From NCBI GenBank assembly GCA_037952775.1, contig JBANAY010000004.1:12400001-12464000 (forward strand): a stretch of DNA of 64,000 nucleotides, in the 5' to 3' direction. Below are positions 23,785-33,877 of the stretch, one piece after another. Each line of letters opens with the position of its first letter. The stretch's first letter is position 1. Both the position numbers and the translations under genes were made by a program. This DNA is from Clonostachys chloroleuca (lineage: Eukaryota > Ascomycota > Sordariomycetes > Hypocreales > Bionectriaceae). The notes beneath the pieces were generated by a model. That model did not search any database. It saw nothing but the letters and a program-made list of their open reading frames with translations, and was not told the DNA's origin.

Positions 23785-24133
23785 GGAACAGGTCAGGATA
23801 TGAAACAAGAACTCTGAGCGAAGGAGATTGGAATACCATGGGCAAGAACCAAAATTAACGGGCGTTTTAAAAGCTGACGGCTTTCCTGGGAACATATATT
23901 ATACCTATCTTTATCTTTCAAGACATAGGCGTTAGCAAGGGGTCAAGAAGCGCTATTGGGCAAGCGGCTTTTCGCACCTATTACTTTACAAATGCACATA
24001 CTATAACACCAGTTCCATTCGATAGGCTTTCGAGGCGACGATTATGTACCCGGTAAGAACATCTATCGACTTAGGACAAGCTAGCGCGTGCTCCAACATA
24101 CCGGAGGCGGCCTCGAGACGACAAACATGTTTG
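23785..24133. other. Convergent 3' region between SPT8 and the HET gene
   Basis: 349 bases between facing 3' ends. It holds the two terminators and polyadenylation regions; nothing else is seen. Confidence 0.6.
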
Positions 24134-26461
24134 CTACAAGAGTATAATTTCCTCCTCCTGTGCACCCCAGGCTCTCCAGTCTTGCCATCCTGGCCCCTCA
24201 TCGCAGACCGGCCCAAGCATCGCGCTCTCGACCCACGTCTGCCCGATAATCTTGAAGCGGCCAGCCTTTCCATCTTGTCTTCCTCCTCCCACCGGGCGCA
24301 GCGCAAAGGGCACATAGCCCCCGCTCAAGACGGCGAGGACGTCTCCGGCCGTCGTGGGTCCCGGCGCCAGCCCGTAGTAGCCCCTCGCCGTTCTCACGAA
24401 GACCCTGTTGCGGGTGGACGACTTTACGATGTCGTGGACCTTCTCCACGCCGCTGCTTGGATCGGACCGGCCCCCTTCTGCCTGCTGCTGGTGATCTTCG
24501 GCTTCAGGGGTGGTTGGGGTAGGATCGCTCTCTGTTACTTCTTCCCCGCTGCCTACTGGCAGGCTTATTCCATGACGGGCGAGCTCGGCTACGACGAGCT
24601 CTAGAAAGTCCTGAGGAGTGCTCTCTGGCTCTCCTCCCTGCGACGGTGTGTAGTCTCTGACCTGCTGCCGGTCCTCCTCTTCCGGGGCTCCTGTTGGGCC
24701 CTCCTTTTCTTCGTCTCTGCTCTCGTCAAGCTTACCCCGACGGCGAAGCCAGTCGAAGGTCAGGGTCTTGACATGCTGGCAGTACTCGAGCATGTGATCC
24801 GGCCATGTCTCGGGGTTGCCCGCGTGCCGACCCATGGTCAGGCACCGCAGCACTGCCGTCGTGACCATATGGGGCGCGTAGGCCAGGGGCGGGCCTCCCT
24901 CCATGGCTTCCTCTAGGTCGAACCAGGTGCTAGCGAGGAGGGGCACGATGTGTTCCCCGATGTCTAGGGCGTCGGGTGCTGGCAGGGAGAGGACCGAGGC
25001 GACGGTGTCCATGAGCACGCCGTGCGTCTTCAGGCACCATTCCCGAGTGCTTGAGCTGTCGGTATCACTGCCGGTGGAGTTTTCCGGCTGGCTAGCCACT
25101 GAGCTGAGATCGAGAAAGTCGACGTTCATGCACGTAGGGCCGATGGGTATTCGTGAGTTGTAATAACCGATATTCCAGCGCGGGACCCAAGACGGGAGCT
25201 GCGCATCGCCGAGTGTCTCATCATCATGGACCACATGGTGCAAAAGGCGTCCGTCCCGGGACGAGCAGATGTAACTCCGAGCAAACTCCAAGTAAGCATG
25301 GTGAAAGGAGTCCTTGTAGTTTGGCTGGATAGTACGGATCAGGTCGGCATCGCTGCCATCCTCCCCGCCAGCCGCCGCCGCGAGCGACAAGAAGGCGTAT
25401 ATGCGGTCCCGCGGGTCCGTCATGGCCACCACGCGGGCCTGCACGAGTAGCTCGAGGAAGCTGCCGTCGCAGTCATCCACGCCGAGTGCGTGCGCCTCGG
25501 CCGGACGAGCCCGCGCGAACATGGTGCGGTGCACCTCGGCCATGGTGAGGTCGTGATGCAGGCCCAGGCCGGCGTTGGCGGCGCGCCCATCGACCCAGAG
25601 ATACGCGCGGACGAGGTCCAGCCATGGCACCTCGAGGTCGTTCTCGCCCCAGAGGACGACGGCGTTCTGGGCCAGCCACGCCTCCTGGATGGTCCAGCCG
25701 CGGGTGAACCAGATCTGGCGCAGCATGAGGGAGAAGGCCTTCTAGCGCTCATTAGTAATGACTGGGTCGTCATTCTGGGCGAACGGGATAGCCACGTCGT
25801 CTTTGGAAGCGATTTCATGCAGCTTTGTAGTGTTGATGTCGCTAATAAGCGAGATGGCTTCTTCGGCGAGGTTGTAATCGTGTGCGCCGAGGTAGATGAG
25901 GACTCGCTCGGCGCGCAAGTATATGTCTCCCATGAGCCCTACTTGAGCCCCCTTCTCATCCGGATCAGCCTGGTTAATGCAAATCGAGTCAGCCCAGAGC
26001 CTCCTGGGCGGGCCCGTCGACCGGCGTAAGCGTCGTAGGGCCAGGTCCAGGCTGCGTGTGACGAATATCTCGCCGCCATCGCAGGCAACGGGACGATCCC
26101 GCCGGGATGTGCCCCAAGTATATGAGAGGGCCTCGAAAGGGGCGGTCTTATTCTCACCACATCTTTTGTCACCGGGGCCTTCCAGCCGGATGGGCTCTAG
26201 ACTAATGACGACATCATCGTCCTCTTGGCCAGGTTGCAGAATGAGGCAACGGACGTACTCACTGCTGCTTGGGAGCGGGGAGTATTGGTAAGGTGGGAGG
26301 CCGGTCGACGGGCGACTTGGACGGTGAAGCCCTGCACGGAAGTAGCCGCCTTCTATCCGGGGAATATAATCAACATCCGCAGTGTCTCTCCTGAGAGCGA
26401 AGTCGAATTCGGGGTACGCATTCGGGAGGGACTTCTCAGATGGAGGCTTCTTTATCGGCAT
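24134..26461 (-). pseudogene. HET-domain protein gene with one in-frame stop codon
   Basis: HET (heterokaryon incompatibility) domains mediate self/non-self recognition and cell death on hyphal fusion. From the ATG at 26461 the frame reads PFEALSYTWGTS (about residues 108-119), LWADSICINQADPDEKG (about 155-171) and ERVLIYLGAHD, which are HET blocks 1 and 2. TAG at 25744-25742 (codon 240) interrupts it: NER-stop-KAFSLMLRQ. The same frame continues with IWFTRGWTIQEAWLAQNA, the third HET block, to a long C-terminal half ending AQEEEIILL. That half contains NRVFVRTARGYYGLAPG and GDVLAVLSGGYVPFALRPVGG, the usual C-terminal signature of these proteins. The stop sits where family members often have Trp (TGG to TAG). 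Alternatively, a 54-nt intron (donor GTGGCT, branch TACTAAT, acceptor GCTAG) would remove it in frame. Its donor is weak, so inactivation is my first reading. Confidence 0.8.
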
Positions 26462-27255
26462 CAGGGCGGTTGCTATATATATTGCTTTCTACACTTTTCG
26501 CCTCTATACTTTCCACCTAGCAAAACAGCGAAGAAGGTTAGGATACCAATCTTTGGGTGTCCTGAGAGCAGGATTTAGGGTCAGAGGTTGGAGGAGGGGT
26601 AGAGGGTCAAGTGTTGTCCGATGAAGGTATTGACACAGCAATAAACCAAGAACAACAAAGAGATAAAGATATCTAGAAGGAAGTCCTTTGGCCTCTAAAA
26701 TCCTATCCCTTCATGGAAATGGGGCAGCTCATCCACAATGATCCAGTTCGCGAACTGATGCGGCAGGGTTGATCAGCCAGACCCTTGTAGGAAGGCATTT
26801 GCTTCGCCCCGCAAGATATGGATGCAACATTCCGTCACAGTAGATGCCACAAGAAGAGGTGGCATATAGGGCTGTTTGAAAGAAGAGAGGAATATTAAAA
26901 AACTGGCTGCTGAATCGTGAGCTCCAGAATTCGTGCCTTTTGGTATTCCTTGGGTGGTTCCTCACGATCAATTGATGGACTTTTCTTGACAAAGGGGATT
27001 AGTATTACTATAAACGATCGACTATCTAAAAGTGGCGAGATGATTATATACAGCGATCGCTCTCTCACTCGAGCTTGTGGTATCATCATATATATAATAC
27101 AATTGGTTAAGGCACCGCCTAAGAGGCAATGTACCATAGAGCATCTTTCCACCTTAGATCATACTCTGGTTGGACTACCAAACCAATACGCCCTAGTCCA
27201 TAACGCCCTAGATGGAATGGACTATTCTTGAGCAGTTGGGTAGGATTTTTGAGGA
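26462..27255. other. Intergenic region upstream of the HET gene
   Basis: AT-rich, with a TATATATA-like tract just upstream of the HET start (about 26473-26482). Short open frames show no family motif. I see no gene. Confidence 0.5.
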
Positions 27256-28095
27256 TCAAATCAAACCCCCCGGTTGAAACTCAGGCCTCTCTGTACTGTT
27301 CCTCGGCCGAAGGGCTGGGTGGTCTCTCATACAATCATCGACCCACGCCTCGCATCTACCATGGTTATCCCTGATTTCCGGCCATCTGGTCAGCCTATCC
27401 GGCATAGGGGGTATGTCTTCTTCTTGTGCTTCTAGAATCGGGTCGCAAGCGACACTTGGCCGGGTGCTCGCTCGGCGGTACCAGGGCACCGAGGACAAAG
27501 AAGGGGTTTTCTCAAAGTCGGCTTGGTCTTGAGCGGTAGAGTGACTCCTTTGTTCCTTCTTGTGATTGAAGAAACTTCTCACGGACTTGGCCGGGCTGTA
27601 GCTCCATTCATTTTGCTTCCGCTCACTCCTCTTTTTCGAGTCTCCCCTTGTTAATCCGGACGAGAATGCTTCTTCACTGCCCTCGTCGCCTCGGCGCCTC
27701 TCGTTCCTGGAAGCACCGCTCTTCGACCGGCTTACCCTCGAAGTCGATTCCAGTCTTCCGCTCCGCGTCCTTGTTGAGTTTTGGCGCCTTGCTGAGCTCG
27801 GTCTCCTCCCGAGGTTCTGGTCCTCGTGATTCCTGCGCTTTCTCGCATGTTGCCTCGCCTTTTCTAACCGTTCCAGGTCTCGAGTGGGGAGGAAAATCAT
27901 CGCCAGGGCGGTTAAGAAGCTGAATCTCGGACCTGATGCCACCTTTGAGTTCTTTCCATGGCTTCGATCCCTAGATTTTCCTCCCCTTTCATGACTTCGT
28001 CTCCCCTCGTATTCTCGAGGATGCTCTATATCCCCGGGTATGCAAGAGCACCCGTCTTGGAGGGCATCATGCGGCACTTTGTGGCGCTGCCACAT
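27256..28095 (-). CDS. Hypothetical basic, Arg/Ser-rich protein
   Basis: I do not recognise the family. The frame encodes about 279 residues from the ATG at 28095 (MWQRHKVPHDALQDG). It is the first ATG downstream of a TATATAAG box at 28279-28272. The open frame extends further upstream without an ATG, so an unseen 5' exon is possible. The protein is dominated by Arg, Ser, Lys and Glu, with one hydrophobic patch (FSFLTALAMIFLPT, about residues 59-72) before a charged helix (RDLERLEKARQHARKRRN). The C terminus carries SVPWYRRASTRPSVACDP and LTRWPEIRDNHGRCEAWVDD. It is probably largely disordered apart from these. No intron is needed. The clean 840 bp frame and TATA box support a real gene; function is unknown. 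Confidence 0.55.
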   Translation of the reverse strand: MWQRHKVPHDALQDGCSCIPGDIEHPREYEGRRSHERGGKSRDRSHGKNSKVASGPRFSFLTALAMIFLPTRDLERLEKARQHARKRRNHEDQNLGRRPSSARRQNSTRTRSGRLESTSRVSRSKSGASRNERRRGDEGSEEAFSSGLTRGDSKKRSERKQNEWSYSPAKSVRSFFNHKKEQRSHSTAQDQADFEKTPSLSSVPWYRRASTRPSVACDPILEAQEEDIPPMPDRLTRWPEIRDNHGRCEAWVDDCMRDHPALRPRNSTERPEFQPGGLI

Positions 28096-28271
28096 ATTCG
28101 CCGATACTCGTGATCCTTTGCTTAGCTGTCTCTGGATCAAGTTGGATGGTTGTCGGGGAAACTGGTTCTTCTGCTCAGAGGTTTTCTCGCTTTGCGCAGA
28201 CAAATACGTGTTGTGGTATTGCTCGAGAATTTTATGAAATAGAATGAATGAACTGCAGCAAGCCCAGAACT

Positions 28272-28279
28272 CTTATATA
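28272..28279 (-). promoter_or_regulatory. TATA box of the 27.3-28.1 kb gene
   Basis: TATATAAG on the minus strand, about 180 bases upstream of the first in-frame ATG of the Arg/Ser-rich gene. Position and sequence fit a core promoter; this is inference. Confidence 0.4.
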
Positions 28280-29007
28280 CATCGTTGCGCCTTTTCCAAA
28301 CGAGTTCGCAGACTCGAAAATCAACACATGAGCATACAACTCCAATCCTTTGAGATCTCGACGTGGCTCGCCGGACTGTTTCTCTAGTCGCCCGAACACA
28401 AAAAAAACCACGCGCTAGATTTAATCGCCATATCTCACATACTATGATACTCAGTAACAGACAAAGGCTGTTCAGAATTGTGCAGAGAGCTACGTACTGT
28501 GGGCTTACCCTAGGACGTTTCCAGACAAAGACAGTTACCGGATAGAAGGAATTGGAAAGCCCACCAAGGGAAAAGATCCCAATGAGTCATGGTTAAAGCT
28601 TTGAATAATCGGTGAATTTCAGTCCGTCTGAATATTAGTGTGAAAATCAGATCCTGTACTTCTCTCCCAAAAGAAGTCCGTTATGCTTAAATGCGCGCAC
28701 TTTGTTCTGTTCTTGTGTGAGTTGCTGCAACTTCGATTACATTCTGCCCACTACTTCTGAGTAGGCTTTAAGACCCAAGTAAAGTACAATACCTACCTGA
28801 GCCTCAAGTCTTTGGACTGTATCAAGAAATGCTAGCACATCGCCCCATGCCATGGGCCGAGTGTTGGACCACGCCCACAAGTATAAGGATGTCCGCCACT
28901 GCCCATCAACTCTGACGTAAATCCATCGGCAGCACAGAAGAAAAAAGCATGTTAGGGGCTTCAAAGGCACAAGGACGACTCGGGCTCACAAAGAAAGGAC
29001 GCAAAAT
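28280..29007. other. Divergent intergenic region
   Basis: About 0.7 kb upstream of the Arg/Ser-rich gene (-) and the doubtful Cys-rich gene (+). A minus-strand stretch near 28240-28410 stays open for about 55 codons without an ATG (containing SGEPRRDLKGLELYAH). It might be a lost exon but I cannot connect it. Confidence 0.35.
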
Positions 29008-29588
29008 ATGCCTAGGATACGCTGTGATGTCTGCGGAGAAGTATCCCGTGACTATTTTGATCATTGTGGCTTCTATCTATGCCCCAACACGTCGTGCGCA
29101 AACAGAAAGCAGACTCGCGATGACTGCATACTAATCTCTGAAGACGGGACTCGTCATGTTCTTTTCCAGGACCGGCCGGGAGTGAGGCAGAAGGGGAAAC
29201 GGGCAGCCCGCCGAATCAATACCACTTACCACCTTTCCTATGCCGTGATGATACCGTTCTGAGGCGAGTCGGATATAAGGGGGAGAAGTTGATCTTGGAA
29301 GTTGAAGAAGAAGGGAAATTTGGTCTTACATTTTCAGGCTTGCCTCTCACGACTCGCAGATCGTTTTGGGTAAAGCCCCTGAATCTCAGCGTAGATGGAA
29401 AAGCAGGGTTTAAAGACCAGGGAGGGGGCAGGTGGAGAGGCTGGGCAGGATCCGCGTGCGTTCTGTTCCTGGTTATCCTTGGATGCTACGACATAGGTCG
29501 GTATGGCAACAAGCTGATCCGGCATCTTCTTCATTATAGGCGATTTCAACTCACTAGCAAGATAGGGCCTGGGGAGATTGTGGGATAG
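29008..29588 (+). CDS. Possible small Cys-rich protein (doubtful, two frames)
   Basis: From an ATG at 29008 the frame reads MPRIRCDVCGEVSRDYF then HCGFYLCPNTSCANRKQ, a compact set of Cys and His resembling a zinc ribbon or knuckle, and ends at 29262. A second frame, open from about 29171 to 29588, reads GYKGEKLILEVEEEGKFGL and ends with a hydrophobic helix (SACVLFLVILGCYDI). The two could be joined by an intron ending at the good acceptor TTCTTTTCCAG (about 29171), with a TACTAAT-like branch site upstream, but no strong donor is visible. I do not recognise a family. It may be a small gene, a gene remnant or chance. Confidence 0.3.
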
Positions 29589-30452
29589 CGTATATATACA
29601 TAAAGGGTATTATTCATTGTGTTGAGATGTCGGATCTGGCTTCTTCTATTGTTGTTTAACTTTATACTCGAACAATTCATTTCTATACTTGTGATGAGAC
29701 CATGTTGAGTCAGGAATTTCATGGCAAGCACAAGAATCGATCTGGTCTGGAGGGTGTTGGAAGAGCATCCTCGACACAAAATTCACACGATAGGTCATAC
29801 GGGATTAGTAAAAGTAACACAATGACTGATCGGGATGATTGGTGCGCAAAAGTCAGGCTGAGCGAGCTGGTATAGGTCGGGATTGGCGTTGCTCGGCCGT
29901 ATGTCGTATGAACACGAGCATTGGCTGTCTCGGAGCATTTCTACTCTTTTCACATGCGACAAGCATGCTTACACAAGTATACATTGGTGCAATGGTGCTT
30001 AAATCAAAGGACAAATAAAGATATTCTCCTTGCTATCGTTAGTTTGTTCTTAGTGATTTAACTTCACAAACAGTGCTGTTGCCTAATACTGAAAAGACTT
30101 GGGAACACCCCAAAAGAAATAAAACCTGCGTTGTTTGATAATTGAATGTAACTTATTTAATCAATGCATAGCAAGAACAATGGATGCCAACTCCGTGATA
30201 CATAAGGAAGGCCCGGAGCCATGAGCTTTGGGATTCTTCCAACAAGTCCAAGGCGAATCAGCCGGCCACTAAACCTTATCCTGATCTGAAAAATTCCCAT
30301 TTGCATAAATTTCGCAAGTTGCAATTCTTCTTTTCTCCCATTTCCTACCTTGATTTTCTCTGCCTTTTCGCCATTTTGAGCCTTGAGTCTGGTTATATCA
30401 GGTCCTGACTCATATCAATCAAATCCTCATTCACGTTGACCGTAGAGCTCTC
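29589..30452. other. Intergenic region with second copy of the dispersed repeat
   Basis: It contains the 29611-29631 repeat copy and an AT-rich stretch. The 3' UTR of the helicase gene lies at its right end. No gene is seen. Confidence 0.5.
29611..29631 (+). repeat. Dispersed repeat, copy 2 (matches 21133-21153)
   Basis: Identical over 21 bases to the segment at 21133-21153 in the same orientation, with weaker similarity continuing rightwards. Both copies are intergenic. Confidence 0.55.
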
Positions 30453-33400
30453 CTATTCGTCTATGTCAATGAGAAGATTTGTCTCAACCTTCGTTTTTTT
30501 GCACTTTGGAAGTCTGCTCTCGTCCACAACACGTTGGCATTTATCGTCAATCGTTATTTGCGTAAATGTCTCTCGGATTTGAACAGATGAGCCCTGTGAA
30601 GAAGACTTCTTTCTACGGTGTTGTTCGAGCACCATGTCGTTTGTTTCAATGCTTTGTGCATTCCAGCCCCGCACTAGAGATGGCTCTGAATGTTGCTCTT
30701 GTCTATTCTGGGCCAAGTCGTCATTGCCCCGAGATTGAAGAGATTCTTGGGGTGGAGAGTTGTCTGGTGAGCCGAATAAGCTGCGAAAGTTGCCCTGAAG
30801 TAATTTGTCGTTGGAGATGTATGATGTGACACTTGAAGGATGGCTTTTCGGCTCTGAGCTCTTTTGAGAGAGGCTCTCATTGTTCTTTTCGCAAAGATAT
30901 GGGCACTTGCATTTCGCATGGCAAAGTGCAACGCATCCATGGCCACAAGGGAGTTTGAGACCACATATATTGGCACAACCTCCTGGAATAATTGATGCCC
31001 AGTCAGCCGCCCTGTGGATTGGAGTAATATTTCCATGCGTTTGGCAAGATACTGGAAGGTAGTCCTCAATCCTGCCCTGCCGCTTGAACGTTTCGTAGAC
31101 AAAGCCCCAGGTGTCATGGCTGGTGGCGCTGCTGAGTAGAATACTCTTGGCGTTGCCGAATACATATAGGCCCCTCTTTGCTCGGCTTAGAGCAACGACT
31201 GCACGGTTCACGTTCTCGACAAACCCTGCCGTTGGGCGGTCCGAGGCAGGTTGGCCTCGGACAAGAGACAAAATGATCACATCGTTTTGCTCTCCTTGAA
31301 ACCCGTCGACCGTTCGGACTGACAGTTCATTGTTGGGGTTTTTAGAACTGAGAAATTTATCTTCGCCGATGGCTGTTGCAATATGCTCGAGCTGGGCGTT
31401 GTAATAGGTAAGGATCGTGATCTCGCTCGGCTTGACGCCGTTCCGGACGAGGTATCGCGAAAAGCCTACAATCATTTCGGCTTCGTCGAAGTTCACATAG
31501 GACATAGTGCTACTTCGAGAATCCACGAAATCATGGGAAACCCACCAGCTGCTGGTCTTACCCATGCCAGGGATTAGCGGTCGCTTCGTGGGGTCAAGAA
31601 CGGTTTCGTGATCCTTGAGCTCGGGATAGAAACCTCGAATTAACTCTCGAATGCTAGGAATCATTCTTCTCTGGGTTTGTAACATTGAGTAGGGACATTG
31701 AAGGCCCACCAGTCGTTGGAAGAGTGATACGTCGAAGTTGAAGGGCTTTGAAGCAAGCTCATTGACATCGACATGTGGGACAAGTTGCTGGTGATCACCA
31801 ACCAAGATAACCTGGTCCAAGCAAGGCAATAATGCGCAGGTAATATTTGCTTCACGTGTTTCCGCAGCTTCTTCAATAAGAAGAATCTTAGGTCTCATAG
31901 CGCTTATAAGTCCCCGATATTTGGCAAGCCCAGTCGTTGTACAGCCGATAATGCTCACTTTCTCGTCGCGCAGGACCTTGACGCTTCTTTCTAGTCTTGC
32001 GATCGTAAGGTCTTGGCAGCAGGTTTGGTACTCTGCAAGGATGCTGGGGAAGCTCATCGTTGCCTTGTCAATGAGCTTCTGGCACATATAGTCGTAGACT
32101 GCGGACCGTAACTGCGGCTTGATATCGTATAGGTCGGAACGAGACTGTAGCTGCTTCGAGGCACGATGATGCATAGCATTGGAGCTACTCGGGACCATTG
32201 TGGACCTTTTGACAGGGATGAAAGTGCCTCTGAGTCGTTCTCTTTCATCTTGCTCGCCGAATCTCGAGTTGCTGTTTAAATTTGGATCTTCTGGCTGTTC
32301 TGAGGCATCATCTTCTGGACGCTCTTTTTTGGCGTCGAGATCAAGCCACCTCTCCATTGGCTCTGGCTCATTTCCAACGTCTCGTTTGTCGGCAAATTCG
32401 TTGCCTGGATTCAACAGAGACTCGTACTGCTTTTGGTTCAGAACCCCTTCGCGCCTGAACACATCAGGCGAAATCAACGTAGAGTTGTCACTGGGGAAAC
32501 ACATGTTGATGGTGTTTAGCACACGGGTGCACACCGCTTTCCAGGCCTTTTCGGCGGCATTGCGGTATTGAGACTCCTCGCCGCTATAACCCAGCTTTGA
32601 GTTCAATCTCAAATTGAACAAACTTCTTTCTTCAATCTGGGCTTCCTTGGAGCGACCGCCAAGTCTCGCAATGTTGGCTCCAAATTCTCCCATGCACGCG
32701 GAGAGAATTTGGTCAAGAGCATGGTTGGTCTGGGCAGCAACAATGATTGGTTGGGCGTCGCCCTGCAAGAGAGTCTCAACCAAACTCTCGAGAGCAACTA
32801 CAGATGTGAATGTTTTGCCGGTCCCGGGAGGCCCTTGAACAATGGCCAATTCCCGTGTTATCATTCGGTTGAATGCGTCATGCTGAGACTCGTCAAAGCT
32901 CTTGACTTTTGATGGAGTGAATACACCAGGCCTTTCTAGACACTCGGCCCTGAACTCATCCGTACACCCATCGATGATGTACTGATCAAATTTCGTTCTA
33001 AAATATTAATAACTGCCCTTCATGAGGAGACTCGAATAACCTACTTCTCGAGGGCGGCATGCTGTAGCCCGATCATGCAATGTCTGACGCTTTCAAAATA
33101 CCCGCCATTGGACTCGAGCATGACCATCTCAACACTTGGGTCTAGTATGGCGTCCTTTGGATTTGACCACATAATGTCAATTCGGGGAGGAGTGTCCTCT
33201 GCTTCACCAACGTCCGGTAGTAAGCCTCCCAAGACTGGTCGCGCTACCACGCTCGCAACGAAGAACTTTCGGGAAAAGCCAGATTTTTTAGGAGACAGTA
33301 CAACCACAGTTCCTGCCTTCAATCGTGGCGAGTTTGACCAATCGATCGTCGTTTGGCTTTGTTCTGTCGAGAAACTGATGCGGCATGCCAAACCTAACCT

Positions 33401-33877
33401 CGAGAGCGTGTATCCTTGTACGTAGACCTAAAACAAGAGTTAAACCGAGTATGACCAAAGAAGAAACAAAAGACAATAAAGTGAGAAAATATGACTTACT
33501 TGGGTATACTTGTAGGAGTTGTGATCTTCTCCTATGTTCGGATTTCGCATGTTCCGAACTACCGTCCTTCGAAGCAATTCCGTCCCCTCCACACGACACA
33601 GCTGGTACTGTATTTCAAGGTAGTCCATTTTGGACTCATATGGAGAACTCGTGTCGTTCTCTCGGAGATCTGCTCGCTCTGATCCCTTCAGTTCTTCTTC
33701 CGTTGGCAGCTCTGGCAAGAGCTGCCAAGTTTCGAGCTCGCTCCGAGCGAGCTGTCGCCGCTTCACGTGGAGCGAAATGAGCTCCCTGGTTGGGAGCTAT
33801 GGATGACAGAGTTAGCTGTTGGGTTCACAATTTCTCACCAAGTTGGAGTTCACACAGTTACTCACCTCTTCCTCCAT
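30453..33877 (-). CDS. NFX1-type zinc-finger superfamily 1 helicase (ZNFX1/Hrr1-like)
   Basis: A Upf1-like RNA/DNA helicase of the group that includes human ZNFX1 and fission yeast Hrr1, which works with RNA-dependent RNA polymerase in RNAi. I place exons at 33877-33866 (MEEE), 33796-33500, 33427-33045 and 32997-30453, about 1,078 residues. The N-terminal part has LPTREL and a conserved beta-rich block (YVQGYTLSRLGLACRISFS, then LKAGTVVVLSPKK). Helicase motifs are: I, GPPGTGKT (about 285-292); II, LLIEEAAE (about 600); III, ILVGDHQQLVPH; IV-VI, VRTVDGFQGEQNDVIIL and VNRAVVALSRAKRGLYVFG. The C terminus has only one Cys/His cluster (CGHGCVALCHAKCKCPYLC), where long family members have an array of NF-X1 fingers, followed by a Ser/Gln-rich tail. 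The four-codon first exon is the least certain part. Expected role: RNA surveillance or silencing; inferred from the family. Confidence 0.85.
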
